Positions 15,429-22,723 of a stretch of 64,000 bases of DNA are shown here, piece by piece. Where the stretch lies: the NCBI GenBank assembly GCA_963829955.1, contig CAWHKS010000004.1, positions 186,001-250,000 of the forward strand. The letters run 5' to 3'. The notes below the pieces were generated by a model. It did not search any database, was not told the DNA's origin, and was given only the letters and a program-made list of their open reading frames with translations. The stretch is from DASTFY01 sp963829955 (GTDB lineage Bacteria; Actinomycetota; Acidimicrobiia; Acidimicrobiales; Ilumatobacteraceae). Numbering within the stretch: the first letter of the stretch is position 1; each line of letters opens with the position of its first letter. A program made the position numbers and the translations under genes.

Positions 15429-16294
15429 GCGTCGGGCCTTCGCGGCCGGTGGGCCAGCACCGCGGCCACCGCGGCGACGACGACGGCACCGAGGACGAGG
15501 GCGAGGAAACCTGCACCGCGGTCGTTGAGCCAGATGGCGATGTCGTCGGCCCGCTGCTGGAACCACGAGCTGAGCCCGCCCCCGGCCACGTCCCGTGCGC
15601 CGGTGTCCGACACCAGGTCGTACCACCAGTAGTAGACGAGGTAGAGCCCGGCCAGGATCAGCAGCACCCCGGCCACGGTGTCGATCCACCGCAGCGCCGA
15701 CCGCAGGCCCCGCAGCAGCCCGCCGCGGGCGAGCGCCAGCGTCACGGTCAGCGTGGTCAGCAGGAGCCCCATCCCGAGGCCGTAGGCGACGATCATCAGG
15801 ACGCCCGACGCCGTGCCGTCGCGTGTGAAGCTGCCGAGCACGGTCAGCACGAACGGCCCGATGGTGCACCCGAACGACGCCACTGCGTACGAGATGCCGA
15901 AGACGAACATCGACCAGAACGTGCGCGAGCGCCCGCCCCGATCGAGCCGGGGCGTGGCGAAGGCGAAGGACCGCCCCATCAGGAAGGCGACGCCGACGGC
16001 GATGAGGACGAACCCGATGACGATGCTCAGGTAGCGGATGACGTCCGCCACCCCGTCCCCGCCGGCCCTGATCACGAAGCCGAGGACGGTGAACACGGCC
16101 AGGAACCCGGCCGACACCGAGGCGCTGACCATCAGCGCCCTGGCCACGCCGGCTTGGGCGGGCTCGTCGGTGGGGGCCTGGTTCTCCAGCCCCAGGAAGT
16201 AGGAGAGGTACGCGGGGAGCATGGCGAAGCCACAGGGGTTGACCGCGGCGACGACACCCGAGAGGAAGGCGAGGGCGAACGCGCCGTCGATCAC
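15425..16294 (-). CDS. ccdA: CcdA-type thiol:disulfide transporter
   Basis: About 289 residues. The two redox cysteines lie in the diagnostic contexts VNPCGFAMLPAYLSYFLG and SFGCTIGPF. Six core helices are followed by a periplasmic loop and one extra C-terminal helix. It carries electrons across the membrane to extracytoplasmic thioredoxins for cytochrome c maturation. GTG 16294 overlaps the tlpA stop (GTGA) and its own stop overlaps the PGA-hydrolase start. The link to the caa3 oxidase, whose haem c must be ligated, is functional inference. Confidence 0.92.
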   Translation of the reverse strand: MIDGAFALAFLSGVVAAVNPCGFAMLPAYLSYFLGLENQAPTDEPAQAGVARALMVSASVSAGFLAVFTVLGFVIRAGGDGVADVIRYLSIVIGFVLIAVGVAFLMGRSFAFATPRLDRGGRSRTFWSMFVFGISYAVASFGCTIGPFVLTVLGSFTRDGTASGVLMIVAYGLGMGLLLTTLTVTLALARGGLLRGLRSALRWIDTVAGVLLILAGLYLVYYWWYDLVSDTGARDVAGGGLSSWFQQRADDIAIWLNDRGAGFLALVLGAVVVAAVAAVLAHRPRRPDA

Positions 16295-16869
16295 GCCGGG
16301 AACAGCTCCTCGATGCGGGAGCGCAGCTCGTCGGCGCTGAGCTCGCCCGGCTCGGCGTCCAGCACGGTCCCGTCGGCGGCCACGAACACCGTCGTCGGGA
16401 ACCGGGCCACGCCCAGGCCGGTCGTGGCCCGGCCATCGGGATCGCGTAGGAGCTCGTAGGTGACGCCGACCTCGTCGGCGAAGTCCTTGGCCCGCTCGGC
16501 GCCGTCGAGGGGGTTGATGCCGACGAGCCGCACGGTCGCGCCGAGCTCTTCGTGGACCTGCTGGAACGCCGGCATCTCCTGGCGACACGGCAGGCAGGTG
16601 CTGTACCAGAAGTTGAGCACGAGTGGTTTCCCAGTCAACGACTGCAGCGGCACCGCGGCGCCGTCGAGGGACTCGGTGTCGATGTCGGGCAGCGGGTCCC
16701 CACTGACATCGGTGGCGACAGGGATCCCGTCGCCCGGCACGGTGTCGGCACCAGGCGCGCCGAGGCGGTCGGTGCCGTCACGGTTGCGATCGGCCAGGAA
16801 CCAGCCCGCCGTCCCGCCGACGATGAGGGCCACCAGCAGCGAGATGGCGAGCAGCCGCGGCCGGGGCAC
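16291..16869 (-). CDS. Membrane-anchored TlpA/ResA-like thioredoxin
   Basis: A 192-residue protein with an uncleaved signal anchor (about residues 5-23) and a thioredoxin fold with active site STCLPCRQEMP. The TlpA cis-proline region (ARFPTTVFV) is present. It should reduce extracytoplasmic disulfides such as apocytochrome c using electrons from CcdA. Start GTG 16869 follows TACCCT by 6 nt; leaderless. First gene of the operon. Confidence 0.9.
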   Translation of the reverse strand: MPRPRLLAISLLVALIVGGTAGWFLADRNRDGTDRLGAPGADTVPGDGIPVATDVSGDPLPDIDTESLDGAAVPLQSLTGKPLVLNFWYSTCLPCRQEMPAFQQVHEELGATVRLVGINPLDGAERAKDFADEVGVTYELLRDPDGRATTGLGVARFPTTVFVAADGTVLDAEPGELSADELRSRIEELFPA

Positions 16870-16875
16870 CGCGTC

Positions 16876-16881
16876 AGGGTA
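16876..16881 (-). promoter_or_regulatory. -10 element of the tlpA-ccdA operon (leaderless)
   Basis: TACCCT on the minus strand, 6 nt before the GTG at 16869. Confidence 0.55.
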
Positions 16882-16942
16882 CCGGTGCCCCTACGGCCCG
16901 CCCCGGGCGGGTGGGCGGGAAGGACGGGGCGGGCGGGCCGCC

Positions 16943-17323
16943 CTACCCGGCCGGAGCCAGGTAGGGCGGCAGCGGCACCTCGTCCACGACGAGCTCCGGC
17001 CGGGGTCGCTTGGGTGGTCGGCCCCGAGGCCGCTTGTTCGTCACGATGCGCCCGTTCAGGAGGAGCTGTCCGCCCCACACTCCCCACGGCTCCTGGCGCT
17101 CGAGGGCGCCCCGCAGGCAGAGCGATGAAACCGGGCACTTGGCGCAGATGGCCTTGGCCCGGGCGATGTCGTACAGGTCCTCTGAGAAGAACAGGTGGGT
17201 CAGGGTGCCGTGCCCGTCTCGGCAGCGGCCCTTCGTGCGCAGTGCGAGCACCGTGCGCAACTCCGCGGCCAGATCCGGAGCCCCCTGGTCCGGTCGGTGG
17301 GTCGTCTCGTCTAAGGCGTACAT
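16943..17323 (-). CDS. whiB7: WhiB-family regulator, WhiB7-like with AT-hook
   Basis: A 126-residue iron-sulfur transcription factor. Cluster ligands are Cys34, Cys60, Cys63 and Cys69 (C-x25-CxxC-x5-C), followed by EPWGVWGG (78-85), the sigma-contacting turn. The C-terminal RPRGRPPKRPR (about 98-108) is an AT-hook. EPWGVWGG plus AT-hook is the WhiB7 arrangement, the activator of intrinsic antibiotic resistance in other actinobacteria. The ATG at 17323 has AGGGG upstream. The frame stays open through the leader, but start, ribosome site and the terminator inside the leader argue against an extension. Assignment to WhiB7 rather than another WhiB is strong but needs phylogeny. Confidence 0.85.
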   Translation of the reverse strand: MYALDETTHRPDQGAPDLAAELRTVLALRTKGRCRDGHGTLTHLFFSEDLYDIARAKAICAKCPVSSLCLRGALERQEPWGVWGGQLLLNGRIVTNKRPRGRPPKRPRPELVVDEVPLPPYLAPAG

Positions 17324-17360
17324 GGCTGTTTCCCCTGGTGGTGTTGGTGATCTGTGCCGG

Positions 17361-17397
17361 AAAAAGTGAGAAGCCGCCGGGATTTCCCGACGGCTTC
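17361..17397 (-). terminator. Intrinsic terminator inside the whiB7-like leader (attenuator)
   Basis: On the minus strand GAAGCCGTCGGG and CCCGGCGGCTTC form a 12-bp stem (one G-T pair) with a 4-nt AAAT loop (17397-17370). TCAC and TTTTT (17365-17361) follow. It is 38 nt before the whiB7 ATG and downstream of its predicted promoter, so it should terminate transcription unless opened. Confidence 0.75.
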
Positions 17398-17409
17398 CTG
17401 AGAGTTCTC

Positions 17410-17433
17410 CCGACGTTGTGGTCTCTACGTCGG
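17410..17433 (-). promoter_or_regulatory. Stop-codon hairpin in the whiB7-like leader
   Basis: CCGACGT and ACGTCGG form a perfect 7-bp stem with a 10-nt loop. The UAG of the small upstream ORF (17427-17425) lies in it, so a terminating ribosome would prevent its folding. It is immediately upstream of the terminator. Confidence 0.55.
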
Positions 17434-17586
17434 TGCTCCCGGAAGCCGGTGGGCAGAGGTGTTGCCCGTGTCGGTCGTCATGTCGAAGCTCTGCTTGACC
17501 AGCCAGGCGTACCCGTGCATCGGGGCGCACGGGCGCGCGCCGATGCCGCTGAGGGCATCCATGCGAGGCGTGATCGTGCGCATCAT
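17425..17586 (-). CDS. Small upstream ORF in the whiB7-like leader
   Basis: A 53-codon ORF starting ATG-ATG at 17586/17583, preceded by AAAGGA about 12 nt upstream, and ending at TAG 17427-17425, 28 nt before the terminator stem. The predicted peptide has no recognisable domain. Short translated leaders of this kind precede whiB7 in mycobacteria and streptomycetes, where ribosome stalling induces the gene. Its role as a sensor is inferred from the RNA structures around its end. Confidence 0.55.
   Translation of the reverse strand: MMRTITPRMDALSGIGARPCAPMHGYAWLVKQSFDMTTDTGNTSAHRLPGAPT
17441..17448 (-). promoter_or_regulatory. Candidate antiterminator strand
   Basis: CGGCTTCC near the 3' end of the small ORF is perfectly complementary over 8 bases to GGAAGCCG at 17398-17391, the 5' side of the terminator stem. 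Pairing the two would stop the terminator from forming. A ribosome translating to the end of the ORF would cover this strand. Confidence 0.55.
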
Positions 17587-17632
17587 CGGTGTGGGTCGTC
17601 CTTTCTCGCGGCTGGTTCTGGCCGCGTCGGCA

Positions 17633-17662
17633 AGGAAACCATGCGGGGCCCGCCGGCGTCAA
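17633..17662 (-). promoter_or_regulatory. Predicted promoter of the whiB7-like gene
   Basis: TTGACG (17662-17657), an 18-nt spacer and TTTCCT (17638-17633). The -10 is weak, but the -35 is the best sigma70-like match in the gap. The resulting leader would be about 300 nt. The region 17587-17726 otherwise holds only the divergent promoter of the thioesterase gene (TAGGTT, 17713-17718). Confidence 0.4.
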
Positions 17663-17726
17663 CCGGTTATCCGACACAGGTCGCCCCGGGCAGGTACCAG
17701 GCACGTACTGGATAGGTTCGGCCGCC

Positions 17727-18485
17727 ATGGATCTCGTGCCCCTTCCGGACGTGGGAAGGGTCCATCGCGGGCGGCGCCGCGTCCGGCTCGGTGACGCCTC
17801 GCCCGGCGGACGCCTGCGTTTCGACGCGCTCGTGCGCTACCTGCAGGACGTCGCCAACGACGACACCCGGGAGGCCGGCTTCGACGATGTGATGGGCTGG
17901 GTCGTGCGCCGCACGGTGATCGAGGTCCACCGCTTCCCCGTCTACCTCGAGCCACTAGAGCTGGCCACGTGGTGCAGCGGCACCGGGGGCCGCTGGGCGG
18001 AGCGGCGCGTCCAGGTGACCGGCACGGAGGGCGGCCACGTCGAGGCGGCGACCCTGTGGGTGCACCTGGACCCGAAGACCATGCGACCCAAGGTGCTGCC
18101 CGACTCGTTCCATGAGCTGTTCGGTCCGTCCGCGCGGGGCCGGACCGTGCGGGCGCGGCTGCTGCATGACGACAGCCCGACCTCGGAGGTCGCCATCGCC
18201 GCCCGCCACCCGTTCCCACTGCGCTTCACGGACTTCGACGTGCTGGACCACGTCAACAACGCCGTCTACTGGGAGGCGGTCGAAGAGGAGCTGGCGCGCC
18301 GCCGCGAGTTGCGGGCGCCGCTGCGGGCCGAGCTGGAGCACCGGGCGCCCATCGAGCCGGGCGCCGGCGTCGAGGTGGTGATCGAGGAGACGGCGTCGGG
18401 GTCGGCGTTGTGGTTGTGGGGGGCGGCGGGCGGACCGGCCTACGCCTCGGCCACGATCGAGCCCCTCCGGGCCCGACGGGTCTAG
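17727..18485 (+). CDS. Acyl-ACP thioesterase-like double hot-dog protein
   Basis: About 252 residues with two hot-dog repeats. The first (about 20-140) contains FDALVRYLQDVANDD; the second has FTDFDVLDHVNNAVYWEAVEEE, the typical DxxxHVNNxxY thioesterase helix. This is the FatA/FatB-like arrangement, so hydrolysis of acyl-ACP or acyl-CoA thioesters is likely. The ATG at 17727 is 8 nt after TAGGTT. Its last 4 nt overlap the convergent MBL hydrolase gene. Confidence 0.82.
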   Translation: MDLVPLPDVGRVHRGRRRVRLGDASPGGRLRFDALVRYLQDVANDDTREAGFDDVMGWVVRRTVIEVHRFPVYLEPLELATWCSGTGGRWAERRVQVTGTEGGHVEAATLWVHLDPKTMRPKVLPDSFHELFGPSARGRTVRARLLHDDSPTSEVAIAARHPFPLRFTDFDVLDHVNNAVYWEAVEEELARRRELRAPLRAELEHRAPIEPGAGVEVVIEETASGSALWLWGAAGGPAYASATIEPLRARRV

Positions 18486-19534
18486 CCGACCAGGTATTCC
18501 AGCTGGCCGTGGACCGTGCGCACCTCGGCGGTGCCGGCAAGGCGAAGGTGCTCGAGGTGGGCGTAGGTCTCGCTGTCGGCCATCGGGCCCTGGGCGCGGG
18601 CGGAGAAGAGATGTTGCGCCAGCTCCGTCACCGTGGCCGGCCGCCCGAGCTCCTCCGAGGCCGTCCGCAGGCGATCGAGACGCTCCTCGTGGTGGTGCTT
18701 GATGGCATCGACGCGACCGTCGAGGTCGACGAACGGGTGGCCGTGGGCAGGCAGCACCCTCTGCACGTCGGACAGCTCGTGCATGCGGTCGAGGGAGGCG
18801 AAGAACTGGGCGAGGGGATCGGCCGCCGTGGTCAGACCCGAGATGTGCGGGGTGATGGTGGGCAGGACGTGGTCGCCGGACAGGACCAGGCCGGTCGTGG
18901 GGTCGAAGAGGCACAGGTGGTCCGGCGTGTGGCCGGGCGTGTGGAGGGCCACCCACTCGCGCCCGGCGAGCTCGATGGCATCGGCGTCGTCGAGGCGCCT
19001 GGTCGGCGTCGGGGTCCCGATGGCTTCGCGCAGGCGGGCGAAGTCCAGCATCCCTTCCTTGCGCCGCCACTGATCGTCGAAGCCGGGACCGCCCCAGGGG
19101 GTCGGCCGGAAGGGAGGCGCCTCCGCCTGGACGTCCCCGGCCTGGACCTCGGGATCCACGTCCCCCGGCTCGGACGGATCCCACCAGGTCGAGAACCTGC
19201 GGTGGCCGACGATCTCCGCCCCCGTCTCGCGGCGGAGCCGGCCGGCCCCGCCGAAGTGGTCCGGGTGGCTGTGGGTGACGACCACCGTGTGCACCCGCCG
19301 CAGCGGCAGGTCGGCCTCGGCCAAGCGGGCGTTCAGGGCGGCCCAGGACTCGGGGCCCGGCAGGCCGGGATCGACCAGCGCCACACCCCGATCGTCCTCG
19401 AGCGCGTAGCAGTTTACGTGGCCGAGCCCGGGCATCGAGATGGGGAGCTGGAGCCGCAGGACGCCAGGACCGACCTCGGTGACGGCGGTCGTGGCCGGCT
19501 CCTGCTCCTGGCGCAGCGCGGAGGTCGGAGCCAT
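18482..19534 (-). CDS. MBL-fold metallo-hydrolase
   Basis: A 350-residue protein. The metal-binding motif THSHPDHFGG (about residue 90) is followed by HTPGHTPDH, SGDHVLP and LPAHG, giving the complete zinc ligand set. The last ~80 residues form a helical C-terminal domain as in LACTB2-like and polyketide-associated hydrolases. The substrate is unknown; thioester or lactone hydrolysis is the usual guess. The ATG at 19534 has TATCCT 7 nt upstream. Confidence 0.87.
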   Translation of the reverse strand: MAPTSALRQEQEPATTAVTEVGPGVLRLQLPISMPGLGHVNCYALEDDRGVALVDPGLPGPESWAALNARLAEADLPLRRVHTVVVTHSHPDHFGGAGRLRRETGAEIVGHRRFSTWWDPSEPGDVDPEVQAGDVQAEAPPFRPTPWGGPGFDDQWRRKEGMLDFARLREAIGTPTPTRRLDDADAIELAGREWVALHTPGHTPDHLCLFDPTTGLVLSGDHVLPTITPHISGLTTAADPLAQFFASLDRMHELSDVQRVLPAHGHPFVDLDGRVDAIKHHHEERLDRLRTASEELGRPATVTELAQHLFSARAQGPMADSETYAHLEHLRLAGTAEVRTVHGQLEYLVG

Positions 19535-19541
19535 GCGACCC

Positions 19542-19547
19542 AGGATA
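19542..19547 (-). promoter_or_regulatory. -10 element of the MBL hydrolase gene (leaderless)
   Basis: TATCCT on the minus strand with a 7-nt gap to the ATG at 19534. It is divergent from the orn promoter within a 73-nt intergenic region. Confidence 0.5.
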
Positions 19548-19594
19548 ATTGCGCGGTGCAACTTCTCGCTAGCGGGCGGCAGCCGAACGGCACG

Positions 19595-19600
19595 TAATCT
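19595..19600 (+). promoter_or_regulatory. -10 element of orn (leaderless)
   Basis: TAATCT, 7 nt before the GTG start at 19608. Confidence 0.55.
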
Positions 19601-19607
19601 GGCCTTC

Positions 19608-20228
19608 GTGCTGGCCTGGATGGATCTCGAGATGACCGGGCTGGACCCGGCCCGCGACGTCATCGTCGAGATCGCCACGCTCATCACGGACGACGAACTG
19701 ACGATCCTGGCCGAGGGGCCGGACCTCGTCGTCCACCAGACCGACGACGTCCTCGCCCGCATGGACGCCTTCGTGGTCGACATGCACACCCGTTCGGGCC
19801 TGCTGGAGGCCATCAAGGCGTCGACGGTCAGCCTCGAGGAGGCGGGTGCCGCCACCCTGGCCTTCCTCCGGGAGCACGTGCTGGAGCCCCGCACGGTGCC
19901 GCTGTGCGGCAACTCCATCGGCACCGACCGCCGCTTCCTGGCCGCCTACCTGCCCGAGATCGAGGACTTCCTGCACTACCGGTCGGTCGATGTGTCCTCG
20001 GTCAAGGAACTGGTGCGCCGGTGGTACCCGCGGGTGCGGGCCGCCCGGCCCCGGAAGGCCGGCAGCCATCGGGCCCTGGACGACATCCGGGAGAGCGTGG
20101 CCGAGCTCCGCTACTACCGCGAGCGGGTCTTCGTGCCGCCGGCCACGCCGGAGGGCGAGGGGGCGGAACCCGTCATCGAGGTGACATCGGCCGGCCCTTC
20201 CAGCGCACCGGCCGCCGGAGGGCAGTGA
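19608..20228 (+). CDS. orn: Oligoribonuclease
   Basis: A 206-residue DEDDh 3'-5' exonuclease that degrades 2-5-nt RNAs and pGpG. The catalytic acidic pair lies in WMDLEMTGLD; the GNSIGTDRRFL block and the final SHRALDDIRES supply the remaining Asp and the His. A ~25-residue Pro/Ala-rich tail follows the usual end. The last 56 nt overlap the convergent GT2 gene. Confidence 0.95.
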   Translation: MLAWMDLEMTGLDPARDVIVEIATLITDDELTILAEGPDLVVHQTDDVLARMDAFVVDMHTRSGLLEAIKASTVSLEEAGAATLAFLREHVLEPRTVPLCGNSIGTDRRFLAAYLPEIEDFLHYRSVDVSSVKELVRRWYPRVRAARPRKAGSHRALDDIRESVAELRYYRERVFVPPATPEGEGAEPVIEVTSAGPSSAPAAGGQ

Positions 20229-21258
20229 GCGCCACTGAGCGCAGGAAGATGCCGAGGAAGAACAGCACCAGCAGCGGGTAGGCCACGGCTGTCAGCACGC
20301 CGAACCGCCCGGCCCGCCGTCCCAGCGCGAACACCTGCACAGCGCTGGCGGCGTAGAACCACGGCGAGGTGATCCACCCGCCGTTCAGCGACCACAGCCA
20401 CCCGACCACCAGCAGCGCGAACCACCAGCGGACGCTCTTCGCGCCGGACGCGATGTTCTTCGTCCACCCCTGCACGAGCGGGCGCAGGCCTTCCGGGTAC
20501 ATGCGGAAGCTGATGTCGGGCCGCCCCGTGTGGAGGCTCACGGCCGGAAAGCGGCGGGCCAGCGCGATGTCCTCGGCCACCGCGCCGCGCACGGTCGGGT
20601 GGGCGTGCCCGCCGGCCGCCTCATAGGCCGCCCGGGTGCAGGCCATGACGGGGCCGAAGGCCAGGGTCGGCGTGACGCCGCGGCCCAGCGCCGTGAAGCC
20701 GGCGGAGCCCATCAGCGCCGTGATGTTGAAGAAGACGCTGAGCTGCTCCACCGGGCGCACCGTGCGGTGCCACGGCTGCACCGACACCAGCCGTCGCGGA
20801 TCGGCCTCGACCTCCGAAACGAGGCGGTCAAGAACGTCGCCATCATCAAGGCGGACGTCGGCGTCGAGGAACATCAGAAGGCGGCATGCGCGCGCCTCGG
20901 GCGCGTTCGAGCCGGTCGCGCAGGCCCACGCCTTCCCCGTCCAGCCGTCGGGCCTCGGCCCCGCGGGGCGCACGAGCGCGCCCGCCGCCTCGGCGACTTC
21001 GGCCGTGCCATCGGAGGACTCGTCGTCGACGACCATGCAGACGTCGTCCTCACGGAGCTGGGGAAGGAGGCTGCCCAGCAGGATGGGCAGCGCGCCTGCT
21101 TCGTCGCGGGCGGGGATGACGACCGCGATCGATGGTCTCGTGGCCGAGGCGTCCGACCGTCGCGCCGCCGGCAGCGGGCGGGGACGCCACAACAGGAACC
21201 ACCCGCAGCTCCACCCCGCGACGAAGAGCGCGCACGAGGCGAGCGACGGTGACCACAC
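20173..21258 (-). CDS. Family 2 glycosyltransferase, membrane-bound
   Basis: A 361-residue GT-A enzyme with an N-terminal helix (about 3-20). VVIPARDEAGALP starts the nucleotide-sugar domain, DDESSDGT and FLDADVRLD supply the metal-binding Asp residues, and GAVAEDIALARRF gives the catalytic-base region. Three hydrophobic C-terminal helices follow. The layout resembles CrtQ/HpnB-like lipid or carotenoid glycosyltransferases; the acceptor is unknown. GTG 21258 follows TAGCGT by 9 nt. It overlaps orn by 56 nt at the 3' end. Confidence 0.82.
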   Translation of the reverse strand: MWSPSLASCALFVAGWSCGWFLLWRPRPLPAARRSDASATRPSIAVVIPARDEAGALPILLGSLLPQLREDDVCMVVDDESSDGTAEVAEAAGALVRPAGPRPDGWTGKAWACATGSNAPEARACRLLMFLDADVRLDDGDVLDRLVSEVEADPRRLVSVQPWHRTVRPVEQLSVFFNITALMGSAGFTALGRGVTPTLAFGPVMACTRAAYEAAGGHAHPTVRGAVAEDIALARRFPAVSLHTGRPDISFRMYPEGLRPLVQGWTKNIASGAKSVRWWFALLVVGWLWSLNGGWITSPWFYAASAVQVFALGRRAGRFGVLTAVAYPLLVLFFLGIFLRSVALTALRRPVRWKGRPMSPR

Positions 21259-21321
21259 CGGCCCGGGACGCTACCGAGGGGACGACGGGAGAGCGGGGGA
21301 GGGCGGCGGTGCACGGGGCCG

Positions 21322-21327
21322 TAGCCT
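21322..21327 (+). promoter_or_regulatory. -10 element of dut (leaderless)
   Basis: TAGCCT with 6 nt to the GTG start at 21334. Confidence 0.55.
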
Positions 21328-21333
21328 CGGCCC

Positions 21334-21768
21334 GTGCTGCGGCTGTCTGTCCTGCTTCTCGACCCCGACCTGCCCCTGCCCACGTACGCCCGGCCGGGCG
21401 ACGCCGGGCTCGACCTGATGGCCAGGGAGGATGCGGTCGTGGCCGCGGCCGGCGGGCGGGCGCTCGTCCCGACCGGACTGGCGGTGGCCATCCCCGAGGG
21501 GCATGCCGGCTTCGTGCTTCCCCGCAGCGGACTGGTCCTGCGGCACGGCCTGACCGTCGCCAACGCGCCGGGCCTCATCGACGCCGGCTACCGCGACGAG
21601 GTGAAGGTCATCCTGCTCAACACCGATCCCGATAACGAGTACCGGGTCCTGCGGGGTGAGCGCATCGCGCAGCTCGTCATCCAGCGGGTCGAGGAGGCAC
21701 TGCTCGTCGAGGTCGACCAGCTGTCGGGTGAGGGGCGCGGCGGCGGCTTTGGCCACACCGGCTTTTGA
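21334..21768 (+). CDS. dut: dUTP diphosphatase
   Basis: A 144-residue trimeric dUTPase with all five motifs: GDAGLDLMARED, PRSGLV, GLIDAGYRDEVKV, RGERIAQLVI and the C-terminal GRGGGFGHTGF. It converts dUTP to dUMP, keeping uracil out of DNA. Start GTG 21334 is fixed by the -10 element 6 nt upstream. It converges on the DNA ligase gene 21 nt later. Confidence 0.96.
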   Translation: MLRLSVLLLDPDLPLPTYARPGDAGLDLMAREDAVVAAAGGRALVPTGLAVAIPEGHAGFVLPRSGLVLRHGLTVANAPGLIDAGYRDEVKVILLNTDPDNEYRVLRGERIAQLVIQRVEEALLVEVDQLSGEGRGGGFGHTGF

Positions 21769-21789
21769 CGCCCGGGTGAGCCGCGGCCC

Positions 21790-22707
21790 TCAGCCCTCGC
21801 GGACCACCTCCGTCGCCCGCTTGTCGTCCCGCAGGCCGAGGAAGCTGGCCTGGCGCACGAACCCCTCACTCGTCCACTCGGCGAAGGCGACCTCCACGAC
21901 GATGTCCGGTCGCACCCACGTCGCGTCGCGGGCGTAGCTCCTCGGCGGCGGGGGGTCGAAGGGGCAGTCGGGTGTGGCCAGCGCCCGCAGCCGGGCCGTG
22001 AGCGACTCGAGCATCTTCTGGTCGAACCCGGAGCCGACCCCGCCCCCGAACCGCAGCCGGTCGCCCTCGTACACCCCGACCAGCAGCGCGCCGAACCTCC
22101 CCGTCCGGTTCCCGCCGCCGGCGGTGAAGCCGCCGACGACCAACTCCTGTTGCGGGCGGTGCTTGACCTTGCGCCAGCTGGGCGACCGCTTGCCGGGAAC
22201 GTAGAGGCTGCCCAGGCGCTTGGCCACGATCCCCTCCAGGCCCTGCTCGGCCGTCACCTCCAGGAGGACCTCGCCGTCACCGACCTGGTGTCGCGGGACG
22301 ATCCGCCCCGGCCCGGGGTGGAAGCGTTCGAGCAGCAAAGCCCGGCGCTCCTCGTACGGGCGATCGACGAGGTCCTCGCCCTCCAGCGAGAGCAGATCGA
22401 AGGCGACGTACGTCGCCGGGTCCACGTGGCGCTGCAGCAGCTCGAAGCGGGGAACGCCCTCGGGCGTGAGCACGACGATCTCGCCGTCGACGATGGCCTT
22501 CGACCCGTCGAGGCCTTCGGCCAGGCCGCTCAGCTCGGGGTACTTGCCGCTGACGTCCCGGAACGTCGTGCTCTGCAACCTCGTCCGGTCACCGTCGAGG
22601 AAGGCGATCGTGCGGTAGCCGTCCCACTTCAGCTCGTAGGCCCAGCCGTCGTCGTGTGGAAGCGTGCCCGACGTCGCCTTCATTGGGGCGACGGGGAAGT
22701 GCAGCAT
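21790..22707 (-). CDS. ATP-dependent DNA ligase, stand-alone LigC/LigD-ligase type
   Basis: About 305 residues. Motif I ELKWDGYR has the adenylated Lys27. Other ligase motifs are VDGEIVV, the YVAFDLL region, LEGIVAKR and WRKVKH, followed by the OB-fold (FGALLVGVYEG) down to the C-terminal EVAFAEWT. It seals nicks using ATP and lacks the LigD polymerase and nuclease domains. No Ku gene is in this window. The ATG at 22707 is chosen as the start of the conserved region. The gene ahead on this strand is the CoA-transferase, 16 nt away. Confidence 0.9.
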   Translation of the reverse strand: MLHFPVAPMKATSGTLPHDDGWAYELKWDGYRTIAFLDGDRTRLQSTTFRDVSGKYPELSGLAEGLDGSKAIVDGEIVVLTPEGVPRFELLQRHVDPATYVAFDLLSLEGEDLVDRPYEERRALLLERFHPGPGRIVPRHQVGDGEVLLEVTAEQGLEGIVAKRLGSLYVPGKRSPSWRKVKHRPQQELVVGGFTAGGGNRTGRFGALLVGVYEGDRLRFGGGVGSGFDQKMLESLTARLRALATPDCPFDPPPPRSYARDATWVRPDIVVEVAFAEWTSEGFVRQASFLGLRDDKRATEVVREG

Positions 22708-22723
22708 GCCGAGATCCCGATGG

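Noticed and set aside
17324..17728. N-terminal extension of the whiB7-like gene into its leader
   Set aside because: The frame is open, but the leader holds a terminator hairpin with T-tract and a ribosome site before ATG 17323, and family proteins start there.
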